A stretch of DNA of 64,000 nt, taken from Lophius americanus. Lineage: Eukaryota; Chordata; Actinopteri; Lophiiformes; Lophiidae. Shown in pieces: positions 11,920 through 23,340 of this stretch; the first letter of the stretch is position 1; each line of letters starts with the position of its first letter. The stretch covers positions 563,501 to 627,500 of the forward strand of contig JBBDHG010000029.1 in assembly GCA_037951165.1 (NCBI GenBank), written 5' to 3'. The notes under the pieces are model-generated. The model did not search any database and was not told the DNA's origin. It was given only the letters and a program-made list of their open reading frames with translations. Both the position numbers and the translations under genes were made by a program.

Positions 11920-14900
11920 GTCCGACGCGCAGACACGCTCCTCTGGTTACCGGAACCGGCAACCGAACTTTAAAGTTTTTCCCAAAGCTTCACTTCAGAC
12001 CGGAAGTATCAACTTTAATCAAATAATCTACTGTCAAAAATATAAATATCTAGTCCTTTTTTTAACTTTTGTTTAACTGTTAGAGGTCAAATTTAGAAGA
12101 AGATTCAAATATAAGAGAAGAGAAGAGAATTAAATTATTTAAAAAAATACTTTTATAAATGGAATCAGTCAAATTTTACACTATAAAAAATTCTAAATAA
12201 TTATCTAATACAAAAGTTATATTTTAAAATCTCTTAAATAGCTTCAAAATATTGAAAAGAAGGGATATTCCAACATTTATTGATTTATTAGACTAGAAAT
12301 ATTTATCTTAAAGAATTACTTTTCTAAAATAAATACGTTTATTGCATTAACATGATTTTTTTAAACTTTTATTTAGCCTTTAAAAGTGTAATTTAAAGGT
12401 AGATTTTTATTTTCAACACACAATAATTGATTATAAGAAGAATTAAATCATTTTGAAAAAAATAAATAATAAAATATCGAATGGAATCAGACTAATTTGC
12501 ATTTTGTAACAATTAATATTCAAAACGAATATTAGGATATAGTTTCAACAATGACAGAAACTGTTTATAATGTCTTTAAAATTAGCCTTTCAATTTTTAT
12601 TTACTTATTTATTTCCAGAGACTACAGGTGTTAATGATCATGACTTGGAGACGTTTATTCGGAGAGATTTAATTATTCTAAAAGAGTCTGAACATTTTTA
12701 AATGAAGATCTCCGCCTATCACACTCATATCTGACAATTATACACTCTAAAAAATGAATTATTGTCATGATTAAGTTTGAGCTCTTCTATCTATGTGGTT
12801 TTGAATCAGTTAAATATTTAGATTTAGTCAGTTAAAGAATTTGAATAAAGGTTTAAATCTTGCTGTCGCACCAGCTAGATTCAGTTACACTGTAAAAAAA
12901 ATTTAAACAATTAAAAACATTTTTTTTAATTATTGTGAAAAGCCAGAATTTTGCAGTAAAAAAAAATTATCTGGTTTTTCGCGGTAAATTTTTGACGTAC
13001 CTATCAGCAAAATCTATTATTTATGCAAAATAATACTTTGACGATAATGACTCACTTTCTACCTTAATGTTATTTTACCGTTCATCTTTTTTTTAAATTT
13101 GCATTTTCACAGTAATATTCTGTCTTTGCTAGAAAACAAATTCACTAACTGCAATTAAAAAAATGAATTAATCATATCTACTACGGTAATTTAATGTTTA
13201 GATTTTAACAGTCTTTTACTCTTACCATTTAAAAAAAAAAAAAAAAAAAATTACAATAATTTCCACAGAAAATTTTTAATCTAATAGAATTAATGTGATG
13301 CATATTTGTCATTAAAAGATGAAAGACAAGTAAAAACAGTAGATTTAGAGTTTATAGCTGCAATAAAGATTATGCATTTAAAATCTCCTTCAAAATAAAA
13401 GTCATTTCCTGAAGATTATATATCCAATAATTCAATAAAACATGATTTAAATAAACGTTACGTCATCAAAAAACACGGAATTTTTTTTTTTACATGTTAT
13501 CCAAAAAACACACCTTTGAAATCACAGGCTTACGTGTTTTTTGTGTGATAAGAAAACTCCTGATCTGTTAAACCCGAGTTAGTTTGAGAAAGTCGGACAA
13601 GCTTCCGTTAAAAGTCTTTGACGTTAAAACAGAATCACAGAAGGATCAAAGCCAGAGATCCCTTCAATGATCTTAATTGGATCGAAGTGATTTCAACCAT
13701 TTGAGATTTATTCAGCGTGAAACAATTTCCCCCGGGGTTTTCCTTTCGTCTGAAGCAGCAAATAAAGCCGGAGGAGCGACGTCTTTGAGTTCAATAGCTT
13801 CACATTTCTGTCATGTGACGCCTGAGAAGAATGGAATATTTATGCTGGAGTTATTTATGGTGCAGCGGTCCTCTGTAAATCAAATATATTTACGGTTAAG
13901 AATGTGGAAAACTCCTCCAACGTCTTCAAATCCAACGTCTCACTGATTTATTCCTTCATTATATTCATTAAAGATCAAAAACAGAAACTAACGCCGGTCA
14001 GAAAGTGAGAAAGAACTTTTTTTTATTATCATTTAGGATGTTTCGAAACCTTTGATTTTGGAAACGGTGAATAATTTAAGATGCGTTAAGATAAAAGTAA
14101 AGATGTCAGATTGATGTGAATACAGCGTTTAATATCACGTTTGTTTATTCCTCATTCGTCTTTATGGAGGATGATCGACGTCGGCTTTTATTGTGAAATG
14201 TTCCTGCAGACAAAAATTCAGGGCTGAAAAATTCAATAATATAGAAAAAATAAATTTTTTTTTTTTTTTTTTCACTCAATATTGTTCCTGAAATCCAGAA
14301 CTAATCAAAAGTGATGCAAAAAAGGGATTATAATAAGTTTAGTTTTATCAGACACGACCAGGATTGTTTTTTTTCATACAGACTTAAACTCTTTCTGAGT
14401 TTTGTGGAAATCATTTTTTTTTATATATATATAAAATATATATATATAATAATATTATTTTTTAATGGCTCTTGCTGAATATGTTTTTTCCGGTAAATTA
14501 AAAGTGTCATCTTGTCTTGTTACGCCTGAAAAATAGTCAAATCTGTTCATTCCAGCGTCTAAAGAAGCAGAAAATCTGAGAAACGAAGCCTAAAGTATTA
14601 AAAATGAATATTTTTATTTTTGTAATTTATTCTATTTACTAAAACAGGTCCTACTCTTGAGGATCTATAACTTTGGATAAAAGTATAATTACATAAAATG
14701 AATAATCTAGTTCTTTATAAATGGTCATATTCAATGAAATATTAAATTGAGTTTTCTTTGTTAAAAAAAACGGGTTTCTTGAATGCATCTTTTCTCAAGA
14801 GTAACATTATATTAGAATAAATACATCAGATTCATTCATATTATGTAATAGTTGATTAAATCTGTCGTCATAAAAACATTTATTTGATCAGAATCAAATC

Positions 14901-15481
14901 AATTTTCTTCACTTACATTCAACATAACTGAAATATGTTGGATTAAAAGTGACGTAATGTGAGTTAAATAACTTTTTATGATCCGGTTTGTCAGAAGTCG
15001 AGACAAAAAAACATCACATTTTTTATTTTCCACGTAAACATGTCATTTTTTTATTTTTAATAATTATTTCTAATGACTTTTTTTTTTATTTAGATTTTTT
15101 TTTTTTTTATTTAATGTTTTTTTTAATACCTTGTTTACATATAAAAAGATGTTAACAATTTTAAAAAAAACGTGTTTTTTTTTTTTTTATAATTTAAAAA
15201 AATAATAATAATAATTTAATAAATAAACTTTAAATAAATGCTGTTCCATCTCGTGTCCCCAGGACATGACTCGCTCCGCCCTGGCCGAGCTGCTCCTGTC
15301 GGACCTCCTGCAGGGGGAGAACGAGGCTCTGGAGGAGGAGAACTTCCCTCTGGCCGAAGGAGAACCCGAGGACGCCCACGCCGACCTGGAGCGGGCCGCC
15401 AGCGGGGGGCCTCTGCTCGCCCCCCGGGAGAGAAAGGCCGGCTGCAAGAACTTCTTCTGGAAAACCTTCACCTCCTGCTGA
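11773..15481 (+). CDS. sst1: Preprosomatostatin-1 (two exons)
   Basis: Secreted peptide hormone precursor. Somatostatin inhibits hormone release through SSTR G-protein-coupled receptors. Exons 11773-11919 (49 codons) and 15263-15481 (72 codons plus stop) give 121 residues. Residues 1 to about 25 form a leucine-rich signal peptide. The C-terminus is [14 protein letters not shown] (residues 108-121), the invariant somatostatin-14 with its Cys110-Cys121 disulphide. It follows the dibasic R106-K107. A single Arg at 93 would release a 28-residue form. The intron sits at Gln49, the same place as in human SST. The start is the first ATG after the TATA box. An in-frame ATG two codons on is possible. 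The precursor matches Lophius somatostatin-I as I recall it, except for Glu rather than Gly at residue 83. The intron donor GTCCGA is unusual. Confidence 0.98.
11920..15262 (+). other. sst1 intron, AT-rich
   Basis: 3.3 kb of AT-rich sequence with many A and T homopolymers and a small (TA)n at 14421-14448. The only less AT-rich part is about 13580-13960, which has an 89-codon frame with no recognisable domain. No gene is supported here. That part could be an intronic enhancer. Confidence 0.7.
15263..15481 (+). CDS. sst1: sst1 exon 2 with the hormone
   Basis: Acceptor CCCCAG|GAC. Encodes the rest of the propeptide, the PRERK processing site, somatostatin-14 and a TGA stop. Confidence 0.98.
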
Positions 15482-15619
15482 GCCGCTCCTCATCCTCGCC
15501 GCTCCTCCGTCTCCAACGGACGTTTTACAGACGCTGAATGGATCCCGGTTTGCAGCTCCTCCTTTTCTGGGCGGAGTCTGAATGTAAACTTGATGAAACT
15601 ATTTTTAATGGTTGGTTTG

Positions 15620-15625
15620 AATAAA
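15620..15625 (+). terminator. Poly(A) signal of sst1
   Basis: AATAAA, 139 bp after the stop codon, followed by a T/G-rich stretch (GTTTGAGACAAACGTTGGTC). This gives a short 3' UTR. Confidence 0.85.
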
Positions 15626-15977
15626 AATCTGTTTGAGACAAACGTTGGTCCTGTCTGATGATGATGATGAGGAGGAGGAGGAGTAAAGATCTTCATCAGG
15701 GCGAAGAGCTGCGTCAGTGAACGCAGAGACAAAACAATCAGGCTTGATTCAGACTCGGCGCATCGATGATCCGCACTCTGAAGAGAATAAATAATAAAAC
15801 GATTGAATGTGTTTTCATGTCGTTGGATTTGTCAGACGTCCTGCTGCTCATCCAGAACAAACATCCTGATAACGTCTGACAGAAGGTTCTTCGTGCGGCA
15901 GGGAAGAGCGACGGCGATAACGGGACGGAAAATAAACCTTCGTACCGAGAAGGTCGTTTTAAAAAAAAAAGCAAACT

Positions 15978-16400
15978 TACTAGGTTTATAGGAAGCTAAG
16001 TAGTTAGCTAATTGGCTAGGTTTGTCGGAAGGTTGTTAGGTAAATCGATTTGCATGTAAACCAGTAAGTTCATAGCTAGCTGATTAGCTAGGTTTATAGG
16101 TAGGTAGGTAGTTAGGTGACTGGCTAGGTAGTTAGCTTAGCAGATAAAATGTAGAATAAAGAACATTTCTTGAACTACAGGAGAACAACGTTCTCTGATC
16201 AGATATTAACCGCTGAAATTTAAACAATGACAGCTAATCCGGTTAACTTTATCTATGACAGCTGAAATTAGCTTACTTTAGCAATGACGGTTTAAATTAG
16301 CTTAGGAAGGTACCTAAGTAGGAAGGTAGGTCGGTAGTAGGTAGGTACTTACGTGGTTAGCTAGCTCAGTAGAGGCTACGTACTTAGCTAGGTTGGTAGG
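15978..16400. repeat. Degenerate TAGG/TAGC tetranucleotide repeat
   Basis: Loose 4-bp array of TAGG, TAGC and TTAG words. It resembles a second stretch at 17935-18345. Confidence 0.85.
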
Positions 16401-16868
16401 CCAGTAGAATATAGGTAGTTACATAGGTCAGTAGTATGTTGGTCAGTAGTATGTAGGTACTTACATAGATTGGTCAGTAGTATGTTGGTCAGTAGTATGT
16501 TGGTCAGTAGTATGTAGGTCAGTAGTATTTAGGTACTTACATAGATTGGTCAGTAGTATTTAGGTACTTACATAGATAGGTCAGTAGTATGTAGGTCAGT
16601 AGTATTTAGGTACTTACATAGATAGGTCAGTAGTATGTAGGTCAGTAGTATTTAGGTACTTACATAGATAGGTCAGTAGTATGTAGGTCAGTAGTATTTA
16701 GGTACTTACATAGATAGGTCAGTAGTATGTAGGTCAGTAGTATTTAGGTACTTACATAGATAGGTCAGTAGTATGTTGGTCAGTAGTATTTAGGTACTTA
16801 CATAGATAGGTCAGTAGTATGTTGGTCAGTAGTATGTAGGTCAGTAGTATGTTGGTCAGTAGTATGTA
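16401..16868. repeat. 15/46-bp nested minisatellite
   Basis: A 15-bp unit AGGTCAGTAGTATGT is repeated. With AGGTCAGTAGTATTT and AGGTACTTACATAGAT it forms a 46-bp higher-order unit present about six times (16560-16800). It probably grew out of the adjacent TAGG repeat. Confidence 0.93.
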
Positions 16869-17934
16869 GTGGGTCTAATAACTGAGACTCTTTAGCTGAA
16901 GTGAGTCTGACGTTTGAGTCAGAGTTTTGACACCATCTAGTCGTGTTTCCGATGAAGGAGGACATCCAGGAGTTTGAATCGTTCACAGACGTCTGTCGTC
17001 AGTAGATTTTATTTTATTATTGGGGGTCAGATCGTTGGGAAACACAATCAGTTGTATTTAATTATTCAAACTGTTTGATCTGGTTTTAACCCATAAAAAT
17101 ATACATTTTTAACAATAAACCTAATAAACAACGGAGATGAAGAGTTTCGCTAACAACCGTAACCGTGAGCGCCCTCGCTGTCGCTCTGACAGGATGATGT
17201 CACAATCCCTCTCGTTAAGACGCCGGCGCCTCTTCGATAAACAGGAAGCAGCAGCTGCAGCTGCACCAGTCACCAAATTAAGCAGCCGGCCAATCAGGAG
17301 CCAGGGTTTCAAATGGATTCAATAAAGTTAAATGAGCTTTAATTATAGCTGAAAGCTTCACAGGAACAGGAACACAAACACGCACACACACGCACACACA
17401 CGCACACACACTCACACACACACTCTGTCTTCTAGCTCTGTGTGGGCGTGTGTGACGGCGTTTGGAGCAGCTGATTAGTCGCCTTTTGTTTTCAATGAAT
17501 CGCCTCCCTAAGGTGCGATCATCATCGGCAGCTATTCACGCACACACAGCTGGATGATGTCAGCGGCAGCAAAGAGAGGTCAGGGGTCAAACGGCCACCG
17601 GACGGTCCGGACCAATCACGCGGCGAACGATAAACCAGGGGAACAAAGCCCGATGCTGCGGCGACGTTATCAACATCCTCCAGGTTTGGAGGCGTGAGCG
17701 GTCTTTGTTGAGCCCAGTGCATGATGGGTAGGCGGAGGGTGCCCTGGGTTCAGTCTGCAGGTAGAAGGTCTGGAGGGGAGCAGGTGAGACAAAGCCGCTG
17801 TGACTCATTCATAAACTGAGACGTTCCTCCAGCGTTTGGTGGAGAAGACGTCAGGTCAGCGTGTCTGATGGCGATGAGAGGAGCTCTTCATCACTTTACC
17901 GTAAGAAACTGGTTTATGGGTGGAGAGACGGTTG
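16869..17934. other. Unique intergenic sequence with a small CA repeat
   Basis: No exon was recognised. A (CA)n with ACGCACAC interruptions lies at 17370-17424. About 17200-17350 contains GCAGCTGCAGCTGCACC (E-box-like) and GCTTTAATTATAGCTG (homeodomain-like TAATTA), so it could be regulatory. Confidence 0.4.
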
Positions 17935-18345
17935 ACTAGGTTGGTTAATACATAGATGGGTAAGTAGTTAAGTAGTTAAACAGGTAGATAAGTATGTCGT
18001 AGGTAGCCAACAAGCTAGGTTATACAAAGGTAGGTACGTAGATAAGTAGGTAGGTAGCTAACTAGCAATGTTTATGGGACAGTAGGTAGGAAGGTAGGTA
18101 GCTAAGTAGATAAGTAGTTAGCTAACTAGCTAGGTTATACAAAGGTAGGTACGTAGATACGTAGGTAAATAGCTTACTAGCTAGTTTTATAGGAATGTAG
18201 GTAGGATGGTAGGTAGATGAGTAAACAAGTAAACAACTAGATAAGTAGGTAAGTCAATAAGTAGATAAACCAGTAGGTAGATAACTAGCTAATTAGTTAG
18301 GCTTAGAGGTAGGTATCTAGCTAGCTAGTTAGCTAACTCGGTCGG
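17935..18345. repeat. Degenerate TAGG/TAGC tetranucleotide repeat
   Basis: TAGGTAGGTAGC, TAAGTAGATAAG and TAGCTAACTAGC words, as at 15978-16400. Confidence 0.85.
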
Positions 18346-19558
18346 TAATGAGGAAGAGATGAGGAAGCGGTTGATTGAAATATGTCCGACTGATCGCAAT
18401 CTGGGGAACTTTTTTGAAACAGCAGCGGAAGTGGAACCAGAGGCAAATCTGTGTTAATGTGAATACTAGCACTTAGCCGCTACTAGCACTTAGCATCCAG
18501 TAGCACAGAAATAAAGTCTGCAAATAGATCAATTTCTACATTTGTTCCCGGTGAAGACGTGAAAGACCGAAAGACGGAACCGACGAGGATAATAAAATAA
18601 TGTTCCCAAAAGATTTTAAGTAGATAATCTTTTATCAGTAGATAATCTTTGAGAGGGTTTTTTGGGGGGGGGGGTTTGTTTGTTCTGTGAAACAAACAGA
18701 AATGTTTACTTGTTTGTTGTTGCGAGCCGAGAGATGTGGCGATGACTCAGCTTCCTGTCGTCTCTCAGCTCCTGCAGGTGTCCTCGTCTCTCGGGGAATA
18801 AAAACGTCTTCGCAATCCACGAAACCACCGAATCGAATATTCATTTATCTTCATTCAGCTGTAAATCTCCATAAACCTCCTCCTCCTCCTCCTCCTCATC
18901 CTCCTCCTCCTCCATTCCTTCACATCTTCTCCTTCATTTTAGTCTTCGCTTTCGTCACGGGGGACAACAACCAAAAAGAAAAAGGAGAGGAGGACGAGGA
19001 GGAAGGGCTGAACAAGAATCTGTCGTTTTAAAACGTGTTTTTTTATTTTAGGAGCGGTGGTGGTAAAGAAAATATGATTTAATAAAGTTAGTTTCCTGCT
19101 GTTAAACATCCACATCACTAATTACACTGTAAAAAAAATACATAATTACATAATTAGGCCCCAAAAGCGTAAAAAAGTGTTTCTTCAAATCTTTTTCAGG
19201 AACTTTTATTTTCTTTCTCCAAATCTTTACTTTAAAAAAAAAATAAAACCTTAAATATGAAACAATACATAAATATCTGTTTATTTTTGATGCGTCACTC
19301 GGACGTTATTTTTATTCTATTTAAGACAGAATAAAATGTCTTAAATAGAATGTCAATTTTAATGACATCTGCTTTTAACATTCAATTAAATAGTATATTT
19401 CTATTTATAGAAATAATAAGTTGAAAAATAATAGTATTTTTCGACTTAAATTTTAAACCCGATACTTAATTTAAATATGTGGATAATGTAATTATTATTA
19501 TTTTTACAGTGTAGTACTGCAGATTTCCTGCAGGAGACCTGGTGAGTTCCAGCAGGAA
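18346..19558. other. Intergenic sequence, no gene seen
   Basis: Mixed sequence with a G11 run near 18664-18674, a (CTC)n stretch near 18878-18915 and AT-rich sequence from 19030 on. No coding segment is supported. Confidence 0.5.
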
Positions 19559-19572
19559 CCAGCAGAGGGCAG
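19559..19572 (+). promoter_or_regulatory. Candidate CTCF site
   Basis: CCAGCAGAGGGCAG matches every position of the vertebrate CTCF core CCASYAGRKGGCRS as I remember it. It lies between sst1 and ece2 and reads on the + strand. Function is inferred from the motif alone. Confidence 0.55.
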
Positions 19573-19852
19573 CATTCTGTCAGTTACAGCCCGGGGGTCC
19601 ATCACCAGGATCTCTGTTTTGATGGAGACGATGAGAAGAAAATAGAAATAAAGATGTAAAATGTTGAACTGGGTTCAAAAAAAAAGAGAGAAAAGAAAAA
19701 GAGTTAGAGAATAAAAGCGTGAGAAGAAGAATATGTAGGTTGGTAGTTATAATTACAGGCAAAAAGTTCTATTTTACTCTGTTTTAACGGAGTCTAAAAA
19801 CATTTATCGACCTTAGTAGACAGCAAGGGTGTATCCTCCCAAAAAGTCCCCA

Positions 19853-20250
19853 ATCTCCTGCGTTGTACGAGGAATCCCCCTTTATTGATCTCCTCAGATT
19901 CAATGTTCAGTATTTTTGGAGAAAAAAAAAAGTTCCCTAAAGTGAGTAAAAATATGAACTAGAGTAAAATAAAACATCCGCATCTCCTCCAGTGGATTCA
20001 TTCCTACCAAATGTTGGTAGTGAATCGAAAACCAGCGCTTTGTGTCACAAAAACTCGGGCCATAAAGCTCCCCCTAGTGTCATAAATATCCAACCAATCT
20101 CTTCCTAAATCACTCCTGTTCTTCCTCGCACTAAAGTCTATGTGTCTGTATAATCTGAAAAAGATCCATGAAAAAGTTCTGGAGTTATGTGTTTTCATGA
20201 AGTAAAAAAAAAGAAGCTCCCCCTAGTGAGTAAAATATGAACTATTGAGG
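19853..20250 (+). repeat. Dispersed repeat R1, copy B
   Basis: Starts with CTGCGTTGTACGAGGAATCC, has AGCTCCCCCTAGTGTC near 20057, then CACTCCTGTTCTTCCTCGCA and AGATCCATGAAAAAG. A partial third box, AGCTCCCCCTAGTGAG, lies near 20215. Confidence 0.78.
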
Positions 20251-21730
20251 TGAAGCTTTCACTCTGTTACCTTTTTTTCTTAAGCTAAATTATAAATACG
20301 AGCCTCCGTCGGCCAAAAATTTGGGTTCTCAGAATTCTGAAACTGAAAACAGTTAGCAAGTATCTTCTTCATCTTCTTCTTCTTCGTTGGTTTGTTTGCG
20401 GTGAAGTGTTTCGACGCGTCGACAGTTTGGTTTGACCGTTTTAAGCTACTGTACAAACATGGCAGCTCCACCTGGACGAGGACCCGCCCCCTCTGGAGAC
20501 ATAAAGGGCTAATTTTAATCTAATGTAACATAAATATTCTTATTTTCAGCAGATAATACACTAAAAAAACCTCTTAAGAATATTTGATGTACTCAAAGAG
20601 ATAAATCCGACTTTTACTCTCCGTAGATCTTTGAGGTGTTTCACAGGAAATAGAAGATACGTCCGTTTATTAGTTCACATCCTCAGATTCATTTCCTGCA
20701 GTGAGCAGGAAGTGACTGACGATGAAGAGGAACGGATTTGTGTGTAGTGTGTAGATGTGGTCAGTAGGTGGAGCTCCTTCCAAATATGTCTTTGAACTTG
20801 AATCCTCCATAAATGCTTCTCTAGATGGTCCTGGTGATCTTTACAGGTTGGATCTGAAGCATCTGCACTTCCTGTTAAAAACTGGTTTTGAGGTCAAACA
20901 GGAAGTGCGGCGACACATAATCATGTTTGATTGATTACAAAATAAAAGCATGCAGCCTACTAATCGTGAGTAAAGTACTTTTTTTTTTTTAATGTATACT
21001 TCAGTTTAGTTCAAGTATAATTTCTAAGTACACTTTATATTATAAGTCTGCTAGTATTTATGTACTTAGAGTATACTTTCATGTGTGATATTGTAAGAGT
21101 TTTTGGGACCAGATACTTTTTACAAGTAAATTTTATACTACAAAAGTTTACTTGTAATATACTTTAAGTTAAAGAGTAGTATTCTTTGAGTACACAACTA
21201 GCTTACATCTGAGTCTAATATTGTACTAAAACTATAATAATAAGTTAATCAGACATGACTAGTAGACCGCCGGACTCGGACTCGGACCCCCAACCTCCTG
21301 GTTGGACCTTATGAACGTGACCCTAAAGGCAGTATTTAAATACTTCTACTGCACTTTTATATTAACATGTAGTATATCATGAAGTGCAGTACTACTTTAC
21401 GAGTACAAAAAAAAAACGTGTATATAATCTAAGTTCCCTACTAAGAAGATTAATAGTTCAAAATATTCCTAGTTTTTCTGAATACTTGTCAGTATCAACC
21501 ATGTACACTTGAGTATAATTGCGTCAACTAGTTTTTGTGGTGAGTACATGAACGTGTACTGCATGTATCCTCTCTTATTTTAACTTTAAAAGATGAATAC
21601 TGAACGCACGCTTGAGTATACTTTTATTTTGAAGGCCTGTCGTTGGTCACATGACGACGTCATGAGTCGGGCTTATGTTCTTGAGCTGAGATTCAAACCT
21701 GAGGGGAAACTTCCCGTTTAACTGGAGGAA
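20251..21730. other. AT-rich intergenic sequence, no gene seen
   Basis: Many TACTTT/AGTACA-type words between 20960 and 21640 suggest an old AT-rich repeat. No coding segment is supported. Confidence 0.45.
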
Positions 21731-21780
21731 GGGGCGTTGCTTGTATAAACGCAGGGGATTGGGGTCTTTTTGGGGATGTG
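21731..21780 (-). repeat. Fragment of dispersed repeat R1
   Basis: CTTGTATAAACGCAGGGGAT then TGGGGTCTTTTTGGGGAT. This is the terminal signature of the R1 family without the rest of the element. Confidence 0.6.
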
Positions 21781-22439
21781 AAGGACAGCGTCGGTCTACA
21801 TCCAGGTAAAGTTCTGGATTGTTCTGACCCGCTCTCACCGCTGATCCTTCCATGTGGTCGACCAGGAAACGGGCCGTTCGCCGTAGCGCCGGCGTGAACT
21901 CACTCTTGTGGAATGATGAGTGTTCGCCGCCCTGACAAATTATGTGCTGGATGGCACCGCCCCCGGCATGCCAGTGGCATGGTCCCGGTCATGGCGCCCC
22001 AGCCGGGGCGGTCTCGTCTTTTCCTCATCAGTCTGAGTGTCTATTAATAGGAGCGGTTAACTTTACCAAGAGAGGTTAACCGGATTAGTTGGACCAAGGA
22101 CTTGAGGACCCCCCAACCCAACCCTGGATGTTCTCCTAACCCAATCTCTAAGGCTGAGCCCCCCCCCCCGATGGAGGAGGCTAATGTCTGGGTTTAGTTC
22201 CCAGAACCCAGTTCTTTTTCTCACTACCCAGAGTTCATAGCCACGGATGAGGGTTGGAACGTGGATATCCTGGTGAATCGAGATCTTCGCCCCAACGGAA
22301 CAATGCCGACACTTTAGTGAAATAAAGACGTCGCTGAAATTGCCGCCTAAAAATTAACAAGAAAAACCCATAAAATTCTAAGAACTTTAAAATAAAAAAA
22401 AACCAGGTGTGACACTATATTCACTTTATTCAAAATGAT

Positions 22440-22710
22440 TTTACCTGAGCGAGTCAGGAAATATCAGACCGTCTCATTCATGGATCTTTTTTTACATGTT
22501 ATTTCTACGTAGACCTCAGTGTGAGGAAGAAGTGGATTGGTTTTTGGAAAGGTCAGTTGCATATTTTCGCCATTGAGGGGCGCTTTATCTCCAAAATCGA
22601 GGTTTTCGGCTCATAATTTCTCAAACGTTGGTCCAATTTAGTGCAAATGTTTTTTATTTGCACTCCAATAGTTCATGTTTTACCCACTAGAGGGAGTTTT
22701 TCCAGGATAT
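22440..22710 (-). repeat. Dispersed repeat R1, copy C
   Basis: Minus-strand copy with TGTGAGGAAGAAGTGGATTG, GAGGGGCGCTTTATCTCC and CCACTAGAGGGAGTTT in the order expected for the family. Confidence 0.75.
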
Positions 22711-22879
22711 TCCCTTTTAGTTCAAAACCAGATTAAAAAGACGGGTGGGAACATCAGAGCCGGGTCCAGTTTTCGCCCTCGTCCTCCTCATCCAGTGGTG
22801 AAAGGTCCAACTACTCTCAAACCCGAACCGGGTTTTTTAATCCCGGAACCAAAACGCTGTTCTCTCTGATGACTGAGGA

Positions 22880-23340
22880 GCTGGAGGAGGTGACGTCGGC
22901 CCGTGCGGATGACGTCAGCCCCTGTGTGTCTCGGGGTGTGTTTGTTTGTGAGAGGAAGAGGCTGGTTGGATGTTGGGCGGGGTCTAAGGGGACAGACACG
23001 GAGAGAAAAACAGAGGAGCTCCGGATCCTCCTGCCGAAACTCCTGCTGCACGGACGGAGCGCGGAGGCACGCGCCGGCAGACGGAGACACACTCGGACGG
23101 GGAGCCGCGGAGGATGGGCCGGCGGAGCAGCCGTCGGTAGCGCTCTGTTTTCGGGTTCGGAGCTCCAGGATGAGCGTAGCGCTGCAGGACCTCCGGAACA
23201 GCGTGAGTGCACGCCACGCACACACACACACACACACTCATGCACAAACCGAGAACATGCAGAGACCCGCAACATGCATGCGCACGGTCGCGCGACACGC
23301 CGCCCACGAGCTCCGTTCATTCTGCGCGGCTGATGCGGAT
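22880..23340 (+). promoter_or_regulatory. CpG-rich promoter and first-exon region of ece2
   Basis: A CpG-dense stretch surrounds the first ece2 coding exon, against a CpG-poor background. It has a TGACGTCG at 22891 and a perfect CRE, TGACGTCA, at 22910-22917. Another perfect CRE lies in intron 1 at 23492-23499. No TATA box is evident, as is usual for a CpG-type promoter. The transcription start is not determined. Confidence 0.65.
23170..23202 (+). CDS. ece2: ece2 exon 1 (first N-terminus)
   Basis: Encodes MSVALQDLRNS, then the donor GTGAGT in phase 0. It closely resembles the N-terminus of the short human ECE2 form (MNVALQEL). It can join in frame to exon 2 (31066) or directly to exon 3 (32064). 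Confidence 0.85.

Noticed and set aside
13677..13946. 89-codon + frame in the sst1 intron
   Set aside because: No domain and no splice sites that would fit sst1. Kept only as a possible enhancer.
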